From positions 1 through 64,000 of the forward strand of contig NZ_JAERQY020000004.1 of NCBI RefSeq assembly GCF_016735495.2: DNA of 64,000 bases. The letters run 5' to 3'. The notes under the pieces were generated by a model, which did not search any database, was not told the DNA's origin, and worked only from the letters and a program-made list of their open reading frames with translations. The stretch comes from Lysobacter sp. MMG2 (lineage in GTDB: Bacteria; Pseudomonadota; Gammaproteobacteria; Xanthomonadales; Xanthomonadaceae). The position numbers and the translations under genes were made by a program. Shown piece after piece: positions 16,403 to 25,510 of this stretch. The first letter of the stretch is position 1. Each line of letters starts with the position of its first letter.

Positions 16403-18175
16403 TCAGTAGATGCGCGCGCGTATCAGCACGCCGGCTGCATCTGCGGTCGCCACCACCTTGAAGTAGTACGTGCCGGCGGCGGGCGAGGCGATGCTGATGA
16501 CCTGGTTGGTGCCGGGACGCACCGACGAGGCGATGTTCGCCGACTGCATCGGTTCGGTTTCGTAGTTCGCGTACACCGACAGCGTGCCGCGCCCGCTATA
16601 GCTGGTGAGCTCCAGCTTCGTCGCGTTGGCCGGCACGACGATGGCGTACAGCGTGCTCTGCCCGGCGGCCAGTGGCGGCATCGCTTCGGCCACATTGTTG
16701 GTGAGCGGGGCGGCCTGCAGCGGTTGGCCGAAGGTCTTCGCGCGATCGACCGCGGCGGATGCGTCGAGAATGCCCGAGCCGATGACCCGGTCCGGCTTCG
16801 ACGGGAATGGGCGCGCGGACGCCTTCAACAGCCCTTCGACCTGCGCCGGCGTGAGTGGCGTGGGCGCGACGCTCTGCATGAGCGCGACGACGCCGGCGAC
16901 GTGCGGGGTCGCCATCGAGGTGCCGGTCATGCCGACGTAGCGATCGCCTTCGGGAACGGTCTTGCCGGTGTTGTGGGTGGACCAGATGTAGCCGTTGGGC
17001 GATCCCTCCACACCCGCGCCACCGGGCGCGGCCAGGTCCACGCCGGGACCATAGTTGGAGTAACTCGCGCGCTGTCCGCTGTAACCCGTCGCGCCCACCG
17101 CGACTACGCGTGCGCAACTGGCGGGCGCGTGGCCCGACACGTCCTCGTTGTCGTTGCCCGCCGCGACGACCACGGTCGCGCCCAGTGACACGGCTCGGTC
17201 GATCGCGGCCTGCGTATCGGCTTCGCAGGCATGCGAGCCACCCAGGCTCATGTTGATCACTTCCGCCGGATTCGGATTGTCGGCCACGCCGTCGATGTGG
17301 CCACCCGCCGCCCATACGATGGCGTCGTTGATGTCCGACGTGTAGCCACCGCAGCGGCCGAGCACTCGCACCGGAACGACCTTGGCGTTGTAGGCGACAC
17401 CCGCGCCGCCGATGCCGTGGTTCGTCACTTCCGCGATGGTGCCGCTCACGTGCGTGCCATGCCAGCTGCTGTTGCTGGGCTGCGAACCCGGAGCGCACTG
17501 GCCGGCCGTGGTGAAGTCGCCCAGGTCCCAACCGCCGGGCACGCGCTCGTCCGTCGGGCGACCCGACAGTTCCTTGTCGGTGATGAAGTCGTAGCCCGGC
17601 AACAGATTCGCCACCAGGTCGGCGTGATGCGTGGCGCCGGTGTCGAGCACCGCGACCACGACGCCGGCGCCCGTCGCGCCTTGCGCCCATGCGCTGGTCA
17701 CGCGCGCGCCACCGCTGCCGGTGCCGTAGTGCCACATCTGGTGCGTGGCCAACACCGGATCGTTGGGCATTGCGCTTGCGTGCATCAGGCGGTCCACACC
17801 CACGTATTCGACATTGGGATCGCTGGCGATCGCGCGCATCAGCGCTTCGGCCTGCGCGCGATCCAGTCGCTGCGAAGCGCGCACGACGTGCTTGCCGGTG
17901 GCGGTGGCGCGCAGCGTGTCGACGCGCAATGCAGCGGCGCCGCGCAGGCCGGCGATACGTGCGCCCATCTGCGGGCGTGCGCGTTCGGCCGCCGCGGCCA
18001 GGGCCTTGGCCCGCGCCTGCGGTTGCACGCGCTCGGCGCTGCCGCTGCGGTACTTCACGATGAAACGCCCGGAGACGCTGGCGTCGTCGAGCGAGGACAG
18101 GTCCACCGTGGCGGCGAACGCGGGCGTGCAGGCGCCGGCGATCAGGACGCTCAGCAGAGTGCGGCGAAGATTCAT
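16403..18175 (-). CDS. Secreted subtilisin-like serine protease (S8) with PPC domain
   Basis: A 590-residue exported protease: signal peptide (1-22), an I9-like propeptide (about 30-130, ending in DPNVEYVGVDR), the S8 catalytic domain (about 145-470) and a C-terminal PPC domain (about 500-590). The triad is Asp178 (VAVLDTGATHH), His242 (WHGTHVSGTI) and Ser420 (GTSMATPHVAG), with oxyanion Asn341 in AAGNDN. The PPC domain is usually removed in maturation and aids secretion. The ATG at 18175 has an AAGGAA site upstream. It lies 67 bases behind the adhesin gene on the same strand, separated by a hairpin without a T run, so cotranscription is likely. Confidence 0.92.
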   Translation of the reverse strand: MNLRRTLLSVLIAGACTPAFAATVDLSSLDDASVSGRFIVKYRSGSAERVQPQARAKALAAAAERARPQMGARIAGLRGAAALRVDTLRATATGKHVVRASQRLDRAQAEALMRAIASDPNVEYVGVDRLMHASAMPNDPVLATHQMWHYGTGSGGARVTSAWAQGATGAGVVVAVLDTGATHHADLVANLLPGYDFITDKELSGRPTDERVPGGWDLGDFTTAGQCAPGSQPSNSSWHGTHVSGTIAEVTNHGIGGAGVAYNAKVVPVRVLGRCGGYTSDINDAIVWAAGGHIDGVADNPNPAEVINMSLGGSHACEADTQAAIDRAVSLGATVVVAAGNDNEDVSGHAPASCARVVAVGATGYSGQRASYSNYGPGVDLAAPGGAGVEGSPNGYIWSTHNTGKTVPEGDRYVGMTGTSMATPHVAGVVALMQSVAPTPLTPAQVEGLLKASARPFPSKPDRVIGSGILDASAAVDRAKTFGQPLQAAPLTNNVAEAMPPLAAGQSTLYAIVVPANATKLELTSYSGRGTLSVYANYETEPMQSANIASSVRPGTNQVISIASPAAGTYYFKVVATADAAGVLIRARIY

Positions 18176-18205
18176 AAGGGATTCCTTGGGAGTGCGTAGG
18201 GGTGT

Positions 18206-18230
18206 CGCGGCGCCCATGACGGGCGCCGCG
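18206..18230 (-). terminator. Intercistronic hairpin between adhesin and S8 protease genes
   Basis: A perfect 10-bp GC stem (18206-18215 with 18221-18230, five-base loop) in the 67-base gap. No T run follows on either side, so partial termination or mRNA stabilisation is more likely than full stop. Confidence 0.45.
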
Positions 18231-18242
18231 TGTCGGAGGAAC

Positions 18243-21200
18243 TCAGAGATCGACGCCGAAGCCGATGCCCGCGGAGCTGTCGTCGCTGCTGAAGGCGCCG
18301 TCGATCGAGAACGAAGCGCGGTCGCCGATGGCCTTGGAGTAACCGACGGACATCGCGCTTTCGCCGTTCTGCCAACCGGCGCCGACGGCGATGCGACCGC
18401 GCGGACTGCGCGAGTTGGCGGCGTTGATGGACATGTTCATCATCGCCGCGCTCATCGCACCCTGGCGGTCGATGCGCTCGTCCTGCTTGCCCAGCCGGTA
18501 GCCGATGTCGTTCTTCAGTTCGGTGAACGAATCGCTCAGTCCCTGGTAGCGGCTATCGGTGTAGGCATTGGCGCGGGTGAGGGTCTGCGTCGCGGTGGCG
18601 TCGGTGTAGGCGTTCGCCGATGCCACGGCTTGCGCGTCGCCGGCCTGCATCTGCTGCACGTTCACCGCGTCGCTGGCATTCACGCCGGCGGCGACGTTGG
18701 TGACGCGACGCGTGTTGCCTGCGCTGCCGACAGACACGGTGTTGGCCTCGTTGGCGATCGAGCCCTGTCCCAGGGCCACCGAGTTCCTCGCCGTCACCGA
18801 TGCGCCCTGGCCAACGGCCGTGCCGGATTGCGCGGTAACGCGCGCGTCCGCGCCGAGGGCGACGGAGTTGCTGGCGGAGGCGCCGACGGTGGCGTTGACG
18901 CCCACCGCGGTGCTGCTGTCCGAGCGCACATTCGCGCCGGTGCCCACCGCCGTGTCGCGACTGCTGACGGCGACGCTGCCTTCGCCGATCGGCAGGCCGC
19001 TGCCGGTGCCGATCGGCACGTCGGTATGCGGGCCGGAGAAGTGGTTCTCCACGAGCGTGAGGCGGTTGCTCAGCCCGGTGATGCCGGCGCCGAGCGCGGA
19101 GAAGGCTTCCGTGACGGTGCTGTATTGCCCGCCAAGCACCTGGAAGGTCGGCATCGTCATCATGCCGCTGCCGTCGAGCGTGGCGCCGCCGCCGAAGGCG
19201 TTGATCACCGAACGCAGTTGGCCGACGTTGACGGCGTCATTGGTCGCCAGACCCGCGCGCAGGTTGGTGATCGTGGTGCCCGTGGTTCCGCCCAGCGTCA
19301 CCTTGTCGCGCGTGGTGGCGTCGTCGTACTTCACGGCCGCGTCGTCGAGTTCGCCGACGGTGTCGTCGACGTTGGCCAGCGCGGTGTTGAGCTGGGCGAC
19401 GTTGACCGCGTCGGTGTCCTCCGTGCCGGCGGCGACATTCGCGATCTGGCGTTCATTGCCGGCGGTACCCACCGAGACGGTGTTCGCCCGATTCGCGATC
19501 GAGCCGGCGCCGATGGCGACGCTGTTGGCGGCCTGCGCCTGCGCGTCGCTGCCAAGAACGGTCGACTGGTCGCCGGAGGCAATCGAATTGGTGCCAATGG
19601 CGATGGACTTGAATGCCCGGGCATCAGCGGCACCGCCGAGCGCGATCGACATGGTGGCGCCGGCAATCGAGTAGTTGCCGATGGCGACGCTGACTTCGCC
19701 CGTCGCCTTCGCACCGGTGCCGAACGCCGACGCGGACATGGCATCGGCGATCGCATAGCTGCCGAACGCAGCGCTGTCATCGCCCGAGGCGTAGCTGTTG
19801 TAGCCGACGGCGGTGCTGTTCAATCCCATCGCGAAGGCGTTGCTGCCGGCCGCCAGGGCGTAGTCGCCGCTGGCGTAGGCATAGTTGCCCAGGGCGCTGG
19901 CGAATTCGCCACTGGCCACCGCGCTATCGCCGAAGGCCGCGGCCGACGTGCCGCTGGCCTGGCTTTCATTGCCCACGGCGACGGAAGCGATCCCGCTGGC
20001 CGAAGCGGCATGGCCCAGGGCGGCTGCCTCGTCCGCCATCGCCTCGGCTTCGGTGCCCTGGGCGATGGCGTTGGAAATGTCGTCGCCGCTGCTGTTGCCG
20101 ACACGCGCGTCGACACCCAGGGCGATATTGCCGGTGCCATAGCCGCCCCACGCATGGGCGTTGGTGCCGATTGCGATGTCGTCGTGCCAGGTGGCGACGG
20201 CGCTGTCGCCCAGCGCGATGCTGCGCATGCCCCAGGCCACGGTGTCGTTGCCGATCGCGACAGCGAACGCATCGTTGGCCAGGCTCTGTGCGCCGATGGC
20301 GGTGCTCAGGTGGCCGCGTGCGAAGGAGCGGAACCCTAGCGCGGTGGCGCCGTTGATCACCGTCATGTCGTTGGACTGGTAAGGCGCGGTTCCGCCTTCG
20401 GCGCTATAGAACGAGCTGGTGGCCGCGGCCGGTCCCACCGCCGTGTCGTAGTTGGCGAACGTGCGTGAGCCGTTGCCCAGGGCCTGCGAGCCGGTGCCGA
20501 GCGATTGGGTGAACACGGTGGACAGGCCGGAGCCCGGGAAGATGGCGCCCAGGTCGAGCAGCCCGCCCAGCGACGTGGACTGATATGCGACGGCGTAGCT
20601 GCGCGAGCCGATGGCAGTGGACTGGTAGCCGTACGCGATCGCGCGGTAGCCCAACGCCGTGCCCCAGCCACGTACCGATGCGGCTTCCACGCCGACGACG
20701 GTGTTGTTCTGGTCTTTCAGCAGCTTGGTGCCTGTCGGGTCGAGGCCGTCGCCGAGCGTCTGCGCGCCGGCGCCGATCACCACGCTGTTGCCGCTAAGCG
20801 CACGGGCGCCGTTGCCGATCACAGTCGTGTTGTTCGCCGGACCGACGGTGAAGTAGTTGCTGGTGCTGCCAAAGCCCGTGAGCGTCTGGCCGACCTTCGC
20901 TTCGGCCAACGCGTTGGCGCCGATGACGATCGTGCCATCGCCGTTCGCGCGCGCCGCGTTGCCGACGGCCATGCTGTTGGAGGCCGGACCCGCGGTCGTG
21001 GTCTGCACCAGTGTGCTGACGCCGCCGGTGGTGCTCATGCTAAGGGTGGCGGCGACCTTCTCGACCGTCGCGCCGGTGCCCATCGCGATGTCGTTGCTCC
21101 CGTTGGCGCGCGCCTGGCTGCCCATGGCGATGCTGCCGGACTGGCTGGCGGAGGAAGGCGCGACCGAGGTGGTCGTGGTGACCGTGTTGGGCGTGCCCTG

Positions 21201-21665
21201 GACCGTGGTCTTCGTGGTCGTGGTGACCTGCGCCTGCGTTTGCGCCTGGTTGCCGACGGCGACGCTATTGTCGCCCCTCGCGACCGAGCGCACGCCGACC
21301 GCGACACTGGACGTGCCCAGTGCCTGCGACGCAGCGCCGAGCGCGGTCGCGCCGTCGCCCTTGGCCCAGGTGATCTCGTCGGGATCGACCGCACCGTCGC
21401 CATCAAGGTCGATCCACGAGCCGACCGCTGTGGCGTTCCTGCCCGAGGCGGTGGTTTCGTCGCCGACGGCCACGGCGCCATCGCCCGAGGCCTTGGCGTC
21501 GGGCCCGCAGGCCAGTGCCTCGGCGCCCGCGGCGGTGCTGTCGATCGTCAGCGCCGCGCCGCTGTCATCAAAGAGTTGGCAATTTCCGCCGGCGAAGGCG
21601 GGGCCGGCGAGGGCGGACAGCAGTGCGAGGGTCAGTAGGCGGCGTTGCGGCGGATGCTTGGGCAT
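18243..21665 (-). CDS. YadA-like trimeric autotransporter adhesin
   Basis: A 1140-residue trimeric autotransporter (type Vc). After a signal peptide (1-25) comes a long YadA-type head of 14-15-residue collagen-like repeats (pattern AxAxGxxSxAxG). Neck and stalk segments containing VNVAQLNTAL and NAVNVGQL-type motifs follow. The last 70-80 residues (about GRIAVGAGWQNGESAMSVGY to GFGVDL) form the YadA anchor, whose trimer makes the 12-strand barrel. It mediates attachment or autoaggregation at the outer membrane. Residues 86-97 (DLDGDGAVDPDE) form a perfect EF-hand-type calcium loop inserted in the head. A chagasin-like inhibitor and an S8 protease follow downstream. Binding target unknown. Confidence 0.93.
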   Translation of the reverse strand: MPKHPPQRRLLTLALLSALAGPAFAGGNCQLFDDSGAALTIDSTAAGAEALACGPDAKASGDGAVAVGDETTASGRNATAVGSWIDLDGDGAVDPDEITWAKGDGATALGAASQALGTSSVAVGVRSVARGDNSVAVGNQAQTQAQVTTTTKTTVQGTPNTVTTTTSVAPSSASQSGSIAMGSQARANGSNDIAMGTGATVEKVAATLSMSTTGGVSTLVQTTTAGPASNSMAVGNAARANGDGTIVIGANALAEAKVGQTLTGFGSTSNYFTVGPANNTTVIGNGARALSGNSVVIGAGAQTLGDGLDPTGTKLLKDQNNTVVGVEAASVRGWGTALGYRAIAYGYQSTAIGSRSYAVAYQSTSLGGLLDLGAIFPGSGLSTVFTQSLGTGSQALGNGSRTFANYDTAVGPAAATSSFYSAEGGTAPYQSNDMTVINGATALGFRSFARGHLSTAIGAQSLANDAFAVAIGNDTVAWGMRSIALGDSAVATWHDDIAIGTNAHAWGGYGTGNIALGVDARVGNSSGDDISNAIAQGTEAEAMADEAAALGHAASASGIASVAVGNESQASGTSAAAFGDSAVASGEFASALGNYAYASGDYALAAGSNAFAMGLNSTAVGYNSYASGDDSAAFGSYAIADAMSASAFGTGAKATGEVSVAIGNYSIAGATMSIALGGAADARAFKSIAIGTNSIASGDQSTVLGSDAQAQAANSVAIGAGSIANRANTVSVGTAGNERQIANVAAGTEDTDAVNVAQLNTALANVDDTVGELDDAAVKYDDATTRDKVTLGGTTGTTITNLRAGLATNDAVNVGQLRSVINAFGGGATLDGSGMMTMPTFQVLGGQYSTVTEAFSALGAGITGLSNRLTLVENHFSGPHTDVPIGTGSGLPIGEGSVAVSSRDTAVGTGANVRSDSSTAVGVNATVGASASNSVALGADARVTAQSGTAVGQGASVTARNSVALGQGSIANEANTVSVGSAGNTRRVTNVAAGVNASDAVNVQQMQAGDAQAVASANAYTDATATQTLTRANAYTDSRYQGLSDSFTELKNDIGYRLGKQDERIDRQGAMSAAMMNMSINAANSRSPRGRIAVGAGWQNGESAMSVGYSKAIGDRASFSIDGAFSSDDSSAGIGFGVDL

Positions 21666-21780
21666 GGCGGCTCTCGGAGGTGGAGGACGATCCGGAGGAC
21701 GTCACCGTCCCGCCGGACCCCAACCCTCACTTCCCCCGCCGCCCGCGGCTTGAAATCGCCATCACAAGCCAGGCGTCGAC

Positions 21781-21809
21781 ATCACAGCCCGATGACAGCG
21801 ACGCAACAA
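21781..21809 (-). promoter_or_regulatory. Putative promoter of the adhesin gene
   Basis: On the minus strand TTGTTG (21809-21804) and TGTGAT (21786-21781) are 17 bases apart. The -10 is weak, which would suit a promoter that needs an activator. It is 116 bases before the adhesin start. Confidence 0.35.
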
Positions 21810-21815
21810 GTCCAT

Positions 21816-21833
21816 GAAATCTCGTCAGATTTC
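21816..21833. promoter_or_regulatory. Palindrome upstream of the adhesin promoter (possible operator)
   Basis: GAAATCT, a CGTC spacer and AGATTTC form an 18-base perfect dyad six bases upstream of the putative -35. It is AT-rich in a GC-rich region and sits where an activator would bind. The binding protein is unknown; the CadC-like regulator nearby is one candidate. Confidence 0.4.
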
Positions 21834-21877
21834 TCCGAATCGTCTGTCGGTCTGCGCCTCAACGGCCCCCATACGAC

Positions 21878-21905
21878 GACGGCCCCGGTGGATGCCGGGG
21901 CCGTC
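21878..21905 (-). terminator. Hairpin after putA
   Basis: An 11-bp perfect GC stem (21878-21888 with 21895-21905) lies 37 bases past the putA stop. No T run follows on the minus strand, so termination may be partial. Confidence 0.5.
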
Positions 21906-21941
21906 GGTGGGACTGCGATGGCGGCTGGGCCGCCTTGCGAC

Positions 21942-24900
21942 TCAGTCGCCCAGCGTCAGCAACGACGCGTTGCCGCCTGCGGCCGTCGTGTTGACGGTGA
22001 TGGTCTTCTCGGTCGCGAAGCGCGGAAGGTAGTGCGGGCCGCCGGCCTTGGGGCCGGTGCCGGACAGGTTCTGGCCGCCGAAGGGCTGCACGCCGACGAC
22101 CGCGCCGATCTGGTTGCGGTTGACGTAGCAGTTGCCCACCTTCACCCGCGAAGCGATCTTCTCGATCGTCTCGTCGATGCGCGAATGAATGCCCAGCGTC
22201 AGGCCGTAGCCGGTGGCGTTGATCTGGTCGATGACGGCGTCGAGCTGGTCCGCCTTCCAGCGGATCACGTGCAGCACCGGCCCGAAGACTTCCTTGTGCA
22301 GCTGGTCCAGCGACTTGAGCGTGTAGGCGCGCGGGGCGAAGAAGCTGCCGTTGGCGGCCTCGCCGTCGAGTGCGACCTCGGCGATCTTGGTCGCTTCGCG
22401 GTCCATGCGCTCGGCGTGGTCGCGCAGCATCTTCAGCGCGTCCTCGTCGATCACCGGGCCGACGTCAGTGGACAGCAGGCCCGGGTCGCCGACCTTCAGC
22501 TCGGCCATGGCGCCGGCGAGCATGGTGGTGACCTTGTCGGCGATGTCGTCCTGCACGAACAGCACGCGCGCGGCCGAGCAACGCTGGCCGGCGGAGGTGA
22601 AGGCCGAGGCGATCGCGTCCTTGACGACCTGCTCCGGCAGCGAGGACGAATCGGCGATCAGCGCGTTCTGGCCGCCGGTCTCGGCGATCAGCACGCCGAT
22701 GGCGGCGTCGCGCGCGGCGAGCGCACGGTTGATCGCGCGCGCGGTGTCGGTCGAGCCGGTGAAGGCGACGCCGGCGATGCGCGGGTCCTTGGTCAGCGCG
22801 GCGCCGACGGTGGCGCCGTCTCCCGGCAGGAACTGCAGCACGGCTTCCGGAATGCCGGCTTCGTGCAGCAGCTTCACCGCGTAGTAGCCGATGAGGTTGG
22901 TCTGCTCGGCCGGCTTGGCGATGACGGCGTTACCGGCGGCGAGCGCCGCCGCGATCTGGCCGGCGAAGATCGCCAGCGGGAAGTTCCACGGGCTGATGCA
23001 GACGAACACGCCGCGGCCGGAGAGCTGCAGCGTATTGGACTCGCCCGTCGGGCCCGGCAGCGCTTCGATGGCGAACTGCTTGCGCGCCTGGCCGGCGTAG
23101 TAGCGCAGGAAGTCGACGGCCTCGCGCACTTCGGCCACGCCGTCGGGAATCGACTTGCCGGCTTCGCGCGTGCACAGCGCGAGGTACTGCGGCATCCGCT
23201 GCTCGAGCAGGTCGGCGGCGTGTTCGAGGATCGCGGCGCGGCTGGCGGCCGGCGTGGTGTTCCAGCCGTCGGCGGCCTTCACCGCGTTCTGCACGGCCTT
23301 CTCGACAGTCGCGCTGTCGGCGGCCTTCCACTGGCCCACGACCTGGCGGCGATCGGCCGGGTTGGTCACGGCGATGTCCGGGCCGGACACGTTCGCACCC
23401 GGCACCAGCGGCGCGGCGCGCCAGTCTGCGCGCGCGGCGGCGTTGATCTGCTCGGCGAGCGCGCGCAGTTGATCGTCGTTGGCGAGGTTGATGCCCATGG
23501 AGTTGGTCCTGTCGATGCCGAAGCTGCGGTACAGATCGAGCGGCTGCGGGATGCGCGGGTGCGCGATGGATTCGAATGCGGAAACGGTGGCGACCGGATC
23601 GTGGATGAGGTCATCGATGGCGATGTCCTCGTCGGTGATGCGGTTGACGAAGCTGGAGTTGGCGCCGTTCTCGAGCAGGCGACGCACCAGGTACGGCAGC
23701 AGGTCCTCGTGCGAACCCACCGGCGCGTACACGCGGCACGGCACGTCGAGGCGATCGGCCGGAATCACTTCGGCGTACAGGTCGTCGCCCATGCCGTGCA
23801 GCTTCTGGAACTCGAAATGCTTCTGCCGGCCCATGGCCTTCGCGCGCTGGTGGATCGTCGCGATGGTCTGGGCGTTGTGCGTGGCGAACATCGGATAGAT
23901 CGCGTCGCCGGCTTCCAGCATCTTGCGTGCGTTGGCCAGGTAGCTGACGTCGGTGTTGGGCTTGCGCGTGAACACCGGATAGCCGAGCTGGCCGTCGACC
24001 TGCGCACGCTTCACTTCGCTGTCCCAGTACGCGCCCTTCACCAGGCGCACCGGAATGCGGCGGCCGGTGCGGCGGGCCAGATCGGCGATGAAGTCGATCA
24101 CTTCCGGCGCGCGCTTCTGGTACGCCTGGATCGCCAGGCCGTAGCCTTCCCAGCCCTCGAGCGACTTGTCCGAATACGCGGCGGCGATGACGTCGAGCGA
24201 GAGTTCGAGGCGGTCGGCTTCCTCGGCGTCGACGGTGAAGCCGATGCCGTAGGACTTGGCCATCTGCGCCAGCTCGAGCACGCGCGGCACGAGTTCGGCA
24301 AAAACGCGTTCGCGCTTGGCGTGCTCGTAGCGCGGATGCAGGGCGGAGAGCTTGACCGAGATCGACGGCGTGGCGAACACATCGCCGCCGACGAAGTTGC
24401 CGCTCTTGCCGATCGCGTGGATCGCATCGCGGTACGCCTGCTGGTAGCGCAGCGCGTCCTTGGTGGTGAGCGCGCCTTCGCCCAGCATGTCGAACGAATA
24501 GCGGTAGGCGGCGTTGCCGTTCTTCTGCGAGCGCGACAGCGCCTCGCCGATGGTGCGGCCCATGACGAATTGGTGGCCCATGATCTTCATCGCCTGGCGC
24601 ACGGCCAGGCGGATCACCGGCTCGCCGACGCGGCCGAGCAGGCGCTTGAAGGCGCCGTGCACGTCGCGCTTGGTGTCGTCGGCCAGGTCGACCAGGTGTC
24701 CGGTCAGCATCAGGCCCCAGGTGGAGGCGTTGACCAGGACCGAGTCCGACTGGCCCATGTGCTTCTTCCAGTCCGCATCGCCGAGCTTGTCGCGGATGAG
24801 CCTGTCGGCGGTGTCCTGGTCCGGAATGCGCAGCAGGGCTTCGGCCACGCACATCAGAAGGACGCCTTCCTCGCTGCCCAGGTCGTACTGGCGCATGAAG

Positions 24901-25163
24901 GCTTCGATCGCGCCCTGGTCCTGGGCGCGGGCGCGGACCCGGCGGACCAGGTCTGCGGCCGTGGCCTGCGCGGCGGCGCGGTCGGCGTCGGGCAGGCGGG
25001 CCTGTTCGAGCAGGGCGCGAACGTGGGCGGCCTCGTCGCGGACCCAGCCGGCCGTGATGGCTGCGCGGGCGGCGGCGGGGGCCGGCGGGAGTTCGGGGGT
25101 GATCAGCGCATGCGGCGCCGGCGGGCCGTCGCTGGCGACGGCGGTGGCGGAATGGGTGGTCAT
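21942..25163 (-). CDS. putA: Bifunctional proline dehydrogenase / P5C dehydrogenase PutA
   Basis: A 1073-residue flavoprotein that oxidises proline to glutamate in two steps with substrate channelling. The proline dehydrogenase barrel (about 140-490) includes VRLVKGAYWD. The aldehyde dehydrogenase half has the nucleophile Cys862 (GQRCSAARV) and Glu828 (AETGGQNAL), 34 residues apart as usual. The N-terminus lacks the ribbon-helix-helix domain of E. coli PutA, and the length is about 250 residues shorter, so this is a class without DNA binding and cannot repress its own gene. The start at 25163 (MTTHSATAV) has no clear ribosome-binding site; a longer start at 25193 is possible. It is divergent from coxB. 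Confidence 0.95.
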   Translation of the reverse strand: MTTHSATAVASDGPPAPHALITPELPPAPAAARAAITAGWVRDEAAHVRALLEQARLPDADRAAAQATAADLVRRVRARAQDQGAIEAFMRQYDLGSEEGVLLMCVAEALLRIPDQDTADRLIRDKLGDADWKKHMGQSDSVLVNASTWGLMLTGHLVDLADDTKRDVHGAFKRLLGRVGEPVIRLAVRQAMKIMGHQFVMGRTIGEALSRSQKNGNAAYRYSFDMLGEGALTTKDALRYQQAYRDAIHAIGKSGNFVGGDVFATPSISVKLSALHPRYEHAKRERVFAELVPRVLELAQMAKSYGIGFTVDAEEADRLELSLDVIAAAYSDKSLEGWEGYGLAIQAYQKRAPEVIDFIADLARRTGRRIPVRLVKGAYWDSEVKRAQVDGQLGYPVFTRKPNTDVSYLANARKMLEAGDAIYPMFATHNAQTIATIHQRAKAMGRQKHFEFQKLHGMGDDLYAEVIPADRLDVPCRVYAPVGSHEDLLPYLVRRLLENGANSSFVNRITDEDIAIDDLIHDPVATVSAFESIAHPRIPQPLDLYRSFGIDRTNSMGINLANDDQLRALAEQINAAARADWRAAPLVPGANVSGPDIAVTNPADRRQVVGQWKAADSATVEKAVQNAVKAADGWNTTPAASRAAILEHAADLLEQRMPQYLALCTREAGKSIPDGVAEVREAVDFLRYYAGQARKQFAIEALPGPTGESNTLQLSGRGVFVCISPWNFPLAIFAGQIAAALAAGNAVIAKPAEQTNLIGYYAVKLLHEAGIPEAVLQFLPGDGATVGAALTKDPRIAGVAFTGSTDTARAINRALAARDAAIGVLIAETGGQNALIADSSSLPEQVVKDAIASAFTSAGQRCSAARVLFVQDDIADKVTTMLAGAMAELKVGDPGLLSTDVGPVIDEDALKMLRDHAERMDREATKIAEVALDGEAANGSFFAPRAYTLKSLDQLHKEVFGPVLHVIRWKADQLDAVIDQINATGYGLTLGIHSRIDETIEKIASRVKVGNCYVNRNQIGAVVGVQPFGGQNLSGTGPKAGGPHYLPRFATEKTITVNTTAAGGNASLLTLGD

Positions 25164-25331
25164 GGGGCCATGGGACAGCCGTGGGAAGCCCAATAGTCTA
25201 GAGCGTCCGGGTCGCCGCCGGTGTTGCGCGGATGGCCTGCTACCGTCCCGCCGGCCGCCCCCGGGAGGTGCGATCGACGCCTTGAATGTTGCGAAATTTG
25301 CCGACAGTCCCGTGTCGTTTGATAGTTGCGG

Positions 25332-25360
25332 TTGTTGGGTTCGCGTGCGGTCGGTAAAAT
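25332..25360 (+). promoter_or_regulatory. Putative sigma-70 promoter of the cytochrome oxidase operon
   Basis: TTGTTG (25332-25337), a 17-base spacer and TAAAAT (25355-25360) upstream of coxB. A start near 25367 would give a leader of about 145 bases, which contains an imperfect GC hairpin but no known riboswitch. The rest of the 25164-25510 gap shows no gene. Confidence 0.55.
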
Positions 25361-25510
25361 GAGCGGTTACGCGGGGCGGAATCCGGATGCCTGTTTGGTG
25401 GCCTTCCGGACTGGGATATCCACCCCGTGCACCGGATGAGCCCGCAAGCCAAGCCGAACGGCTCAGCCAGTTTCCACCATTTACTCAGCGCATTTCTGGG
25501 GCTCGAACAG

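Noticed and set aside
21645-25196. Plus-strand open frame of over 1100 codons opposite putA
   Set aside because: PutA is unmistakable on the other strand. The plus frame is Asp/Arg/Val-rich shadow.
25361-25510. Riboswitch in the long coxB leader
   Set aside because: Only an ordinary GC hairpin is visible and no known riboswitch pattern was found.
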